Origin: Wuchereria bancrofti
Lineage: Eukaryota > Nematoda > Chromadorea > Rhabditida > Onchocercidae
DNA length: 64,000 nucleotides
NCBI GenBank assembly: GCA_005281725.1
Contig: SSBO01000003.1
Span: 8,151,621 to 8,215,620, forward strand
Direction of reading: 5' to 3'
A program made the position numbers and the translations under genes. A model generated the notes under the pieces. It was given only the letters and a program-made list of their open reading frames with translations, did not search any database and was not told the DNA's origin. Shown here piece by piece: positions 52,136 to 64,000 of the stretch (positions within the stretch are counted from its first letter, which is position 1; each line of letters starts with the position of its first letter).

Positions 52136-54862
52136 CTGGAGCAATTAATAAATATGATTAATTAACGTATTTAAATTTATCCTGCAATTCGCACTAAAAA
52201 ATTGAAACAGTGGTAGCATAATCAAAAATTGAATCAGCAATGAATTATTGAATAAAATGAACTTTTCAATATTCATTTCATTTAACTAAAGTGAAGAATA
52301 GTAATTTAAAGGATGTGAGTGTTTTCCTTTTAAATATAACAAACAATTTCGAAAAAAAAAGAAAAAAAAAGATTTTTTTTTTCATTTAAATTTAAATTTT
52401 TCATTTAAATATTTCTGAATAGAATTTTCCGCTATTTTTTCCAAAATTTTGCTACATATTATACATCTATTATAAGTCAAATAAAGCTCATATATTATTC
52501 TTTCATAAAGCTAATAATTCATTTATACTAAATATCTAATTTGAAATTAACTTTCTTTTTTTTTGATTTTTGATTTTGAATTTATGATTATTGCAGAATC
52601 ATTTGTATTTACAAAACTAACATCGATAAGACTTCGTCAATGTGTTGCATATCATTGATCATGTTTTTGGATTTAATTTAGATATTTGATTTGAATTCAA
52701 ATAAATTTCATCTATCAAATAAGATAGCCATTTCCATTACGATTAATTTTCTTTTAATTATTTTGTTATTTCATTAATGTAAAGTCAAAAAAAAAGAAAA
52801 GAAAAAATCATAAAAAAGCCATAAAGAACAAATAGTTTTGTATGGAAAATTCTTCAAACATATTTATTTTTATGTTTTATTTCATATTTATTATTGTTAT
52901 TATTATTATTAATATTATTATTTGCCGAAAATATATTTTAAATTCTATTTTGTACGCATCTGTTTCAAATTAAAAAGAGGATCAAAAAGAAAACATGAAA
53001 ATTAGTAAAATTGAAATATTTTAAGCTAATAAAAACTAATAAAATCTAAAATACTAGATTGATTAAATAAAAAATAATAAAAAATTTTCAGGACCAATAA
53101 AATTGCTAAATGAGTTCCTATTCTTGATATCAACATTTTCTTAATCATGTTTTTTTTGTTTTTTATTGTTAACTTTCGGCTACCTTTAATTGTTTAACAA
53201 TTGTGAAATTCAAATTTAATTCAATTTATTTGATTCTGTTCACATTTGTTTCGTAACTAATATTTTTTCAGCTTTTTTTTTAAACTCTTAAATTTGAATT
53301 TGTTTACTCGAAAATTTTCTCAAAATGTGTCTCAGAAAATTCAAACAAAAAAAAATGATCAAAGATAATAATATTAAAAATATATTCTCCACTAATACTA
53401 AGTAACAATCAATAATTCGTGATTTTTAAGTATTTTTCAAACGAAAGATCTTAAATAGTAATTATTTTCCACGCTATTTTCAAAACAAATATTAAAAACT
53501 GAAATTGATAGGACATAAAAAATACAGGCAAAAACTTGCAACCATCGAAGTTTATATCCGGTTAATTTAAATTTTAATTTCTATTGAAATAATTGAAATG
53601 TTAAATGTTTACTTAGTAAATTATCAGGGAAGAAATGCTAAAGAGACAGTTCACTAAAAGTTTGACGCATTATTTTCAAGAAACACCACAGGAATAAAAA
53701 ATTTTAATTGACCATTTTACATTTTAACATTTCGGTAAAATTTAAATTTTAAAATAAAATAAATTTTATACCTTTTCTGATTTATTGATCTTCGCTTTTG
53801 GTATTTCTATCCAATCCATTGTTGTGGCAGTTGTTATAATTCATTTAAGACGTTCGCATCATTTGCTAGTTTAATAAGAATTAAATATGCAAATTAACAG
53901 AAGCATTATCGCTCAGCACGTATTTTTCTCTAGGCTCATATTCACACATTTGCGCCTAGCATAGTTGTTAACATCAGACTGAAGAGTATGGCCAAATTTT
54001 GAAGGCAATCGTTGGCTGTTAATGTGAATAAATACCCGATTGTATTTGCCGTCAAAAACAAATTTCTTCAAATATTTAATTTATGATTTTACATGTATTT
54101 ACTTCTGTTTCTGTCACAAATAAGTCTGTATGCTGGACAAATAAGCAAGCCTTTAAATGCTCGGTAAATAAGGCTGTAATTAAAATAAAATACTTTGTTG
54201 TCTTTTACTCAGAGCTATTAATGCCATTGAAATACAATGCAAACAGTAAAAGTATACCACAGAATATATCAAAATAAAACTTTGAAACAATCAAAGAAAT
54301 TTTCAGAATTTAATTGAAACAATGATAACGTAAATCTTTTCGAAGGGACTTTTGTTGCTTTCGTTACATTCTCTGAAATTCTGACACTAAAGGTTAAAAG
54401 GTTAAATTCCAGAATGAATTCGCTAGTATCAATAAATTAATGCTTAAATATCCCACATCAAATGATTATTTTTGGAATATTTGAGAAAAGCGATAGCACT
54501 TGCGCTGTTCCTTTTAAAATGACACAGTAAGAAATTACGGATTACAATTTCAAGGTAAACATTTTAAAATTACATTTATATGAACTTTGAAATTTGCTAG
54601 TTGAGATAGTCCAATATTTACCGTTCTCATTATCTGTGTTTACTTTTTACTTCAACTTTGTTCTCTATTTTAAAATATTTTATAGCAAATTACTGAAGAA
54701 TTCAATAAATATACAGCTGAAATCAAATATAAAATGCAAAATTCCAAACAAAAAATTGAACTTTAAAAATCACAGTAAAACAATGTGACAATTCATTATT
54801 CAAAAGCTAATTAAAATATAATATTTGACTATAAGTTAAAAAAAAAAAATTTCTTTTCCTGT

Positions 54863-57800
54863 TCAATCAACAATCAATTCTATAAGATCTCTGAATACTA
54901 TTTGAAATGATTGCAGTGTCCAATCTTCGATTAATTTATGAAATCGTTGTTCTGATAAATACAGCGGTACAGAACTCCTAAAAAACTTTTACAAATGAAG
55001 AAAAGTAAAAAAAAAATAAAGATGAAATAAAATGTAATTTTTAATAATCTAAAATCATTCGAGAAAAAATTATTTAGTCTATTTTAAACAAAAATAATTT
55101 TACAAACAATGTTTTAGAGCTATTATAAACTATCATAGTATTTTGTTTTTTCGTTTTTTTTTATTTTGTTTGTAAAAGTAATAATAGGAATAGCAGTGAT
55201 GGGCGATTAATATTTCCAACGAAAATATTTTATATAAATTCAAAACTATCCGCAATGTATTTATTTTTCCAAATAAATAGTTATTAATAATTACACAAAT
55301 CATTTCTGATCATATTTAAGCATTTTTTTTTCAAAAATTCGAAATGTATGAAAATATAAAATAAAAATGTAAAAATTTGGAATGTATTAAAATATAAAAT
55401 GATTGTTTAACTTTAAAATATACAAAATGACTGTTAAAAAAAAATATTAATTATAATCAAAACTAACGTTAAATCATCAATTTCATGCCCGTTTGCATCT
55501 AAATACAAATGACCCCAAAATGCTCCTAATTGACCCAAAACGATTAAAATTAATCTATTTGAAATTGACAAATAGCATGCCGCACTATTGCCACATTCAT
55601 TTGCATGCTTAAATTTGATTAAATTAGTTTGTTTGTTTGTTTTTTTCTTGTTGAAAAATAAAAAATAGTTACTGAAAAGAAGAAAATTATTAGCAATGAT
55701 AAGTGATAAATTTTCATTACAAACTATATTTCATTTCATTTCATTCATTATTGAACATTATGATAAAATTATTGCTATTAATTGTATAAAATTATTGATA
55801 ATTTTAAAATTAAAAAGAAAAAAATATAAATTTAAAAAGACGAAAAAAAAAAAAACTAACAAAAGATAAACATTTTGATATATCATAGCAGATTCGATCA
55901 AGATTTAACAATCGTCCACAAAGAAGACACAAATATTGATGTGTTGATTTTCTGTCGCATAGACGACATTGTCGAAAGCAAGATCGTAAAAATATTTCAC
56001 AATAATTTTGTGATGGTTTTATAAGTGTAAATCGACGCCATATTAATGGTTCCATGCATAAGCGCTTTAAAAATTTTCAATTTTGAAACAATTATTAACA
56101 AATGAAAATAAAGTAGTAATAATAGTGGAATAACAATAACTAACTAGTAAAATAATAATAATAGCAATAATAAATAAATAAATAATAATGATAATAATAA
56201 CAACAATAATTCGGGAAAAGTTTTTTTGTTTATTGTTTTTCTCTAAAATTTTAATTAGTGACGTCATTTATAACTATATATTAGAAAGATAAAATAATAA
56301 TAAGTAATTAATTACAAGTGCTTTGCTTCCACATGCAACAAACTTCAACAACGCAAATGATGAAATTTTAATAATAATAATAACAATAATACTTTTAATC
56401 AAAATTTAAATAATTGTATAAGAATTGAAATAATTTTGATTAACAAAACACATATGTACAATTATAATATACCATATGAAAATATTCATCATTAATCCAT
56501 TGCATTACTTCATTGGTCCATTTATCAATGCGAACTGCTGGTATTAAATCAGGTGAAAAATGAAAATCGTTTTGACCTGTAAATTTTAATTAAATATTTC
56601 GATAGATTAAAAAAAAAAAAGAACAAAACTCACATAAAAATCAGAACAGCAAAATTATCATTAATCATATTACATTCTATCTAAGCAATTTAACAAATAA
56701 ATATAAAATTTTTTGTTTATTTTTGCTCCTTTTGTTTTATCATTTTTGATTATTTGATTATAATTTTTTCTTTTTTGCTTTTCTGATTATTTGATTATAT
56801 TTTTATTTTTTTTTAATTTTATCTCTTCGACTTTTTTAATTATTTTTGATTATGATTTTGATTATTGATTATATGCTAATTTTATATCATAAAATTATTG
56901 CTACTAAAATATAGCACAAAAAATTTGCAACAAAATTTTTTCAACTTATTAATTTTAAAAATAAATGTTTTTTTTTTTCACTTTTTTTTGTGTCATTAAT
57001 TAAAATATTTGTTAGCAATAATTAATATAATTATAGGTAAACTATAGGTAATTAGCAAAAGGTAAACCTGTTAGATGTTTGTAAATATTCATAAATATTT
57101 CATGGCCAACATGATAATTATCATGATAAACTAATATATCACATTCATGCCATAATTGTGCCGTAAGACGTGATAAATCTGTACAAGCATATCTCAATGC
57201 TTCTTTATAATCAAATTCAACCTTCAAAAGAAAGTAAATTTTTTTTTTCATAAAATTCAAAGTTTGAAAATCAAACTTTGAGTTTTATTCAAGTTTAAAA
57301 TTTACATGAAACTCTGTAACTATGTAAAAGTTATTGAATTTTTTAAAGTTATTTTTTCTTTTAAGAAAAACTCCTTTAAATTGTTTTAAGTTAAAAGTTA
57401 TTTTGCAAAAAAAAAAAAAATGAAATGATTGAAAAAAAATATTTTTTCTTTTTTCAATATATATTTGAAGACATTCAAAAAAATAAATAAGTAAATAAAC
57501 AAAGGAAAAAAGGACAAATAAATTCTTAAATTTATCCTTAAATTCCAATAATTGGAAATTAAAACTTTTTAAAAAAGGAAAACGTACCAAATTACGTGAT
57601 AAAATATTGATAATATTTACAGGTGGTATCCAATTTTTTAAAATAATTCTTTTAGCAACATTTTTTATAACATAGATAAATATCTACAATAATAAACGAT
57701 TGATATATGATTGAATAAACAAAAAAAAAAAAGATTAAAATAGTAAAATTTTCGTTTACTTATTATTAATTTTCAAATATTAATTACATATATGGTATAA

Positions 57801-60800
57801 TTAAAATATATAAATTGATATTCAATGTATATATAAGAAATTAAAATTTAAATTGATTAAATTGATATTCTACATTAAACTCATATTTTCTGTGTTTTTC
57901 AAAAAAACCATTTAAATATTAAGCAAAAGTTTTAATAAGTTTTTATAGCAAAATTTTATTATTAAAATAATCAATACGTTATCAACTATTGTATTAGAAA
58001 ATTTCTCATACTTTTACAATATGAAAGATAATTGTTTGCATTTAAATAAACAATAAAATTTTACAGCAAAATTTAATTTTACTACATAATAATCAATCAA
58101 AATCATAAAAATGTAAATAATTAACAATTTCAGAATGTAGAATTATAACAATGCTATTTGTAAAAGTTTTGAAAGAATTAAAAATTAAATTTTTTAAAAA
58201 CTAAAATTTACAATTACTTTAAATAAATATTACATTATCACTATATGGTAAATTTAATACTGATAATGCTTGTGGTAATGGCATACGTATCACTGATAAA
58301 ATTGCTGTACGAATCATTACTGCAGCTAAAACCATTTGATAGATGAAACGAAGCATAACTAAAATTTATTAAAAATTAAAATTAAAATTATTTTTATGAG
58401 TGTATAATTAATTTATGTTTATTAAAAATTTGTTTACAAATTTTTAAACAATTAAAATAAAACCTCTCTTTTCATTATTCACTGAACAATCACTTGTGAT
58501 AATATAAATGCTAAGACGAATTAAGGTTGTTTTTAAATCAAATAATACCATTGGCATATTCATGTTTTCATCCTCCATTCTATTTTCTTCAGTAATTAAC
58601 TAAAATTAATAAATAAAATCAATAATTTAAAAAAAAATTTAAAGCTCAAATGAAAATAATAATAATAAATTATCTCACGTTTGCATAAATTTTTTTTTTT
58701 TTTTGATTTCTATGCTAATCATTTTTCAATATTTTTAGCATATTCAAAAAAGAAATATGAAAGAAAAAAAATTTCAAGAACAAAAATAAAAATATTTTTG
58801 CAAAAAGACAAATAAATAGATTGAAATTTATGAGAATTTACCTTTTCTACTAAAACAATTTCCAAGAACAATTAGTAAAATTTGGGCTAATTGAAGTCTA
58901 ATTCCAACTAATTGTAGCAAAATTTATGTTAATTGCAATAAAATTTATGCTAATTGCAACAGTTTAAGCTAATTGCAATTAATTTTTAATTACACTAATA
59001 CAAATGAAATGAAATTCAAACTGAGCTTAATTATTGTGTGATATTTTAATTAAAATAATTAATAATTACTCGATCGATCATATTTATAATTATTACAAAA
59101 AATATCAGTAACTTGATGTTATTATCATATATTATAGTATAATTTTGAGATATATTTGAGATCAATTCTTCAAATTATTCAATATGTCCTTTCGATAATT
59201 AATTAATTAAAGAATCGTAATTTTTGTCATTGCATCGTATCTCGCAATAAATCAGTAAATAACTATTTTTTTGAACAAATTTTAAAAAACAAACAAAAAA
59301 AAAAGAAGAATTTTAGGAGAAAAATAAAATTATATACATTTGATGAATGCGGTAATCCAGAAGATTCCCTAAAATTAGAATCAGATTGAATGGATTCATT
59401 TGATGTTGTAAGATCAAAACCAAATGTTAACTCTTTCCATTCATATTTTGCAAATTCAAGATCAATCGTGTCACCATAATATCGTCCCCCATAAATTACG
59501 AATTCTAGAAATAAGCATTCTTTTTCTTAACTTTTTAAATTGAACATAAAAATGATATAATAGATGTACAAATGATTTGTTACATCAAATACTAATTCTA
59601 ATAGTATAAAAATAATGATATGATAATGGTTAATAAATTTGTGATAATATTTGCTAATTCATAATAATAATAAGTGATAATATGATAATGGTTAATAAAT
59701 TTGTGATAATATTTGCTAATTCATAATAATAATAATAAGTGATAATAATTAAAGATACGATAACAATTTGTAATTTATGATAGTAAATGATAATAATTGG
59801 AGATATTACAATAATTAGTAATTTTTGATAATAATTACGGTTTGATAATAATTAGTAATTGCTCATAATAAGTGATAACAATTGGAGATATGATAATAAT
59901 TAGTAGTTTACATAATAATTAGAGATATTATAATAGTAATTTTTGATAATTAGTAATTTATGATAATAATAAGTGACAGCAATCAGAGATGTGATAATAA
60001 TTAGTAATTTATGACAATAAGAAATAATAATAATTAGAGATATTATGTTGATTAGTGATTTGTTGACAATAATTAGTAATTTATGATAGTAATAAGTGAT
60101 AATAGTTGGAGATATGATAATAGTTAGTAATTTTTCGGTAACAATTAGTAATCTATGATAATAATAAGTGATAATTTGTAATGATAATAATTAGTAACTT
60201 AAAGTGTCAGTGTTATCACTTTTATTGCTTATCTATGCATTAATGATAGTTTAATTTTTATCAGTAAGTATTGTCATGCTAATTTAGTAATGTTGATAAT
60301 AATATTTTCAATGAAAATTTCATTGAAAATTAAATTATTTGTATGATTAGTAGAAAAGAAAAGAAAAGAAAAGCACACTTGTAGGTAATTCAGCATAAGG
60401 TAATTGTGAAAAATTTAACTCTGACGATAAAATATTCCTCTCACATTTACCTCTGCAAAATAAGCAATTAATTAGTACTAATAGTTTAGAAATTCTAAAA
60501 AATAATTTTAGTAATCAAAAATGTAATCACAAATGATAATTGTTCATGCATATGTCATTTTGTTTAATTGTTTTGAAGTAATCAAAAATAATAATTGTTT
60601 AATTTAGTTTAATTGTCTTCTTATTTCGGTATTGAATTTCCGTTTATTGATTACATTTCAGATCATTACTTGTTGTATAAAAATAATAAAGAATACAACT
60701 TTTATGTTGCAATTTTTAAATTTTATTATTACAAATGAACAATATCTAAAAGTATATGATAATAGTTTAAGAATATGATTTTTAAGTTTTTTTTTTAAAA

Positions 60801-63601
60801 GTAAACACTACAACAATTTTTAAATTTTACATTTAAAAATAAACTGTATAAAATTACATAGTAATATTTTAATATTTTAAACTTTTCAAAAATGAACACT
60901 ACGATAATATTTTAGTATGACAATTTTTAAACTTTACTTTTAAAAATAGACAATACACAGATTCTTTTTTTTAAAATTTTTGAAAAATTCCGTTTTCTTT
61001 TTATTGAAATAAAGAAATACATGCACAAACAGATAATGATAATACTTCAATATTACAATTTTTAATTTTATAATTACAAGTAAACAATATTAAAAAAAAA
61101 AAAATTTACTTTACAATACCAATTGCAGAAGGTTGAATTCTTGCACGATCATCGCAATGTCTGTCACGCCAATTATCTGTCCATTTATGACATACAGAAA
61201 TAAAATTTGAAAATAAATCATCATACGTCGTACTTCCAAGTTCTTCATCAGTCCAAAAAAAAAATAATAATAAAACGGAAGTTTAATTTTGTTAAACATT
61301 AAATGATACAATCAATCAATCCCTTGATCAATCAATAATTAAAATTATTCTTTAAAAAAGTAAACAATGATTAGAAAAAAAGAAACAATAAATAATAATT
61401 CAAAAAGAAAAAAAAAACAAAAATAAAAGTAAAAAACAAAATAGACAAAATGAAAAAAAAAGTGGAAAAACAAAGAAACAGAAGCAAATTATTATTAGAT
61501 AACATGAAAACAAACAATTAATGTTATTAATAAAGAATTAAACAATAAACAATAAAGAATAATGATTGAATAAACAGTAAACAAATAATTCAATTATTAT
61601 ATTCCATTAATTATCAAAATATATAAACATTACATATAACTGTAATTTAATTCATTGGTTTTAAAAATTATTTGCATACCTTTTCACTTATTTGATCAGT
61701 GCTACAGCATATTAAATTATCGATTGTTGTAGTAAGTAATACTTTGCTTGTATCATCATTAAGCATATGCAATCTATGTGAATAATTTTACTACTATTAA
61801 AAATGAAACAATTGTAATAAGTTAAAATTAAAAAAACAAAAAACGAAATTAAATTAAATTAAAGTTTTTTTTTTCAAAAGAAAGAGGTAGAAAAAAATCA
61901 GAAATTAACCACCTTTATTGAAATTTAATTTTCTGAAATAGTGGGTAAATAAGATAATAATGAAAGATAATAACTTTATAAATTATAATAAGCTGAAATA
62001 ATGAAAAAAAGAGATTAATTTAAATTAAAAGGTCCTTTTCTTTAAAATAAATAAATAAATAAAAAATAAATTAACCGTTTTCGTTGAAATCTACGTTTTG
62101 GAATGATAGGTAAGAGGCAATGAACAATTTCATGACATGCTGGACATGGAAATTTCACTGACCATAACAATGGAACGGTCATTGAGTAAGGATCACGCTG
62201 AAAAAAAATTTTTCAAAACGTTGATTTTGACGCAATATTGCTATTCTGTAATAAAATTTAAATAGCTAAGAGTAAAAGTAAAAGTAATTAATGTTACTGT
62301 TTTAGAAAATAAAACAAAAAGAAGAAAGATATTTCAAATAATGCAATAATAATAATTTCATTTCATTCAAATAATTTAAAGTTTTTTTCCCTTCAGAGTA
62401 TAATATTCATAATTATCAAGCATTAATTAAGAAAATTACAGGAATTTTGAAATTGTATAAATTTCGAAATTATATAAATGTTCAATCTTCAATTATAGAA
62501 ATTATATAAATTTTCTGCCTCAAAACACTAACATTAAATTACTTTTGATTTCTTTTTTATAATTTTAAAATTTAATCATTACATTTAAAATTAATAAATT
62601 TTGGCATGTGTAAAAACTAAATAATTTTAAAGATAATTTTAAAAAGACATAAACTTTTATTACTCATAAAGATTATTATCTAATTTATATATATAAAAAG
62701 TATGCGTACATTAAAATATACATATATATATATTTTAATCCAGTAATTAAAATGATATTAAAAAATGACTTTTGTAAAAGAAAAAAAGAAGGTGTCAAAT
62801 TAATATTAAACAGATTAATTAATACTGGGTTAAAATTAGAAATAATAGATTTTTTATATATTAAATATTAGTTTAAAAGATAGGTTATATTTTAAGAAAG
62901 AAAGTGATAAAGAAAAATATAATTTTTCGTTTATTTTTTTGCTAATTATTTTTCATCATTTTATTAGTCAAATAGCAGTATGTTAATAATTTCTAAAAAT
63001 TAAAATTTTTCAATAAAATTACAAACATATAATGGTCCAATATAATTTCGAAAACATTTGAAGTGCACATAATGTCCACATGTTTGGACATCAATACCAC
63101 TAGGAACATGAATTAAATTTGCATATTTTGGTGAAACCTGTAATCAAAATAAAAAAACAAATGAAATAATTATGCTAACGAACTGAAACTTCATGCTAAT
63201 TAATTAAGCAATCCATTTGATTAATTTTCTCATTTTCTAATTTATTCATTTTAGTAAAATACTAGATTTAATGAAATTAAAATTGTTCATCATTAATTTT
63301 CCATTATTAAAATTCTTTGTAATTAATACAGTTTTCGTTTAAATCTCCGCATTTTTTTTTTTAAAAAGAGATTCTTTTTTGCATCAAAACTTAACAAAAA
63401 AAAAAATAAGTAAATAAATAAATAAAATAAAATAAAAATAAAAAAAGCTAACAACACTTAGATATTTCCATAAGGAAAATTCAAATTTTTTCTGCATCAT
63501 ATCAGTTACACAAATGCCTCGATTACCATTCATATCCATCATTGATGAGTAATCATTAGGTAATAATAATGAATAATCAGCTGATAAATTACGTTCAATA
63601 G
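54863..63601 (-). CDS. UBR3: UBR3-type E3 ubiquitin ligase, C-terminal part
   Basis: Fifteen exons, about 640 residues ending at the natural stop (54863-54865): 63601-63456, 63137-63027, 62197-62076, 61773-61680, about 61250-61110, 60452-60379, 59504-59338, 58599-58464, 58358-58234, 57683-57588, 57221-57068, 56576-56473, 56064-55861, 55607-55468, 54977-54863. UBR ligases recognise destabilising N-termini and attach ubiquitin; UBR3 is a divergent member. Visible: the RING split over two exons (VQTCGHYVHFKCF, then FPCPACHEIVHC); a long helical region; and the C-terminal autoinhibitory zinc domain with CRLC, YLCLLCGRLLNLDRIC and CLSFHANECG. The family ending LYLDANGHEIDDL...PLYLSEQRF closes it, closer to UBR3 than to UBR1/2. 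The UBR box would lie beyond the right edge, so the gene is truncated by the window. The exon near 61250 has no clean acceptor. Confidence 0.85.
58867..58985. repeat. Degenerate repeat of about 25 bp in a UBR3 intron
   Basis: About four imperfect copies of a unit like AAAATTTATGCTAATTGCAA. Confidence 0.6.
59619..60200. repeat. Degenerate GATAATAATTAGTAATTTAT repeat filling a UBR3 intron
   Basis: It starts with a clean 62-bp tandem duplication (TGATAATGGTTAATAAATTT at 59621 and 59683). It continues as many diverged copies of a unit of about 20 bases, GATAATAATTAGTAATTTAT, with GATA words throughout. It occupies most of the 874-base intron between the exons ending 60379 and starting 59504. Confidence 0.8.
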
Positions 63602-64000
63602 CTAAATAAGTTAATTTAACTTATCTAACACATTTTTTATACTTTTTTAATTGCTTTATATCAAAAATCAATCAATCAATAAATATTATCAATAGAAATA
63701 GATGTCTGATAGAGTGAAGTAAAAACAAGATCAAATGTAGTTCATGATTAATTAAATAATTTATTTATTTATTTATTTATTTGATCAATGAATGATTATT
63801 ATGAGTTAAGGGTTAGAATAAAGCAAAAACATATAAAGCATTAATTTGTTTAGATAAATTTGACAAAAGGTGTAGAGTAAATTGTATGCTGATAAATGTT
63901 GAATTTATCAATATGATAAAATAGCTATTGATAAAAGATAATAGAAGGAAGCAACAAAAAAAATTCATCACTAATTATTATTTGTTTAATTAAACGAACA
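63602..64000. other. Probable intron of the UBR3-type gene up to the window edge
   Basis: Begins with the acceptor TTATTTAG (reading the - strand) and contains no exon I recognise. An ATTT/TTTA simple run lies near 63760-63782. Confidence 0.6.

Larger units (their letters stand above)
50357..54862. other. Convergent intergenic spacer
   Basis: About 4.5 kb between the GPS2-like gene and the UBR3-type gene, tail to tail. AATAAA at 50751-50756 is a polyadenylation-signal candidate for the GPS2-like gene. A near-isolated perfect palindrome lies at 52107-52135. Open frames such as 51316-51513 and 54083-54277 have no family resemblance. No RNA gene is recognised. Confidence 0.55.

Noticed and set aside
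54083..54277. 64-codon open frame as a small gene
   Set aside because: No recognisable domain and no supporting promoter or splice context; typical of chance open frames in this spacer.

Overview
This is a very A+T-rich animal nuclear window with six multi-exon protein genes separated by repeat-rich, gene-free stretches. Introns are mostly 50 bases to 1.5 kb, donors are GTAAGT, GTTAGT or GTTTGT, and acceptors are T-runs ending in cAG, tAG or aAG. Protein divergence and splice sites point to an AT-rich invertebrate. A nematode is my best guess at moderate-to-low confidence. All exon models below were spliced by eye, and phases were checked by arithmetic.

Layout. Bases 1-15835 hold no recognisable gene, only simple repeats and one striking higher-order tandem array (5592-6205). 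The genes then strictly alternate strand: (1) a small single-C2-domain synaptotagmin-like protein, + strand, 15836-18725; (2) DNA ligase III, - strand, 19615-25876; (3) a USP19-type ubiquitin protease, + strand, 28411-40511; (4) ASCC1, - strand, 42744 to about 47848; (5) a short GPS2-like coiled-coil protein, + strand, 48760-50356; (6) the C-terminal part of a UBR3-type E3 ubiquitin ligase, - strand, 54863-63601, continuing past the right edge. Neighbours are therefore always convergent or divergent, and there is no operon.

Functions. LIG3 and ASCC1 act in DNA repair (single-strand break ligation; alkylation repair and transcription coactivation). USP19 and UBR3 act in ubiquitin turnover. GPS2 belongs to a corepressor complex and the C2 protein to membrane traffic. 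I see no sign that they form one pathway.

Most notable: the ligase III ends in a PAR-binding PBZ zinc finger where vertebrate LIG3-alpha has a BRCT domain. A 52/53-bp array forms a four-unit higher-order repeat and carries the octamer ATGCAAAT once per unit, about five helical turns apart. Two perfect hairpins sit side by side in an intron of the GPS2-like gene. A cryptic AAT repeat runs directly into a 3' splice site of the C2 gene.
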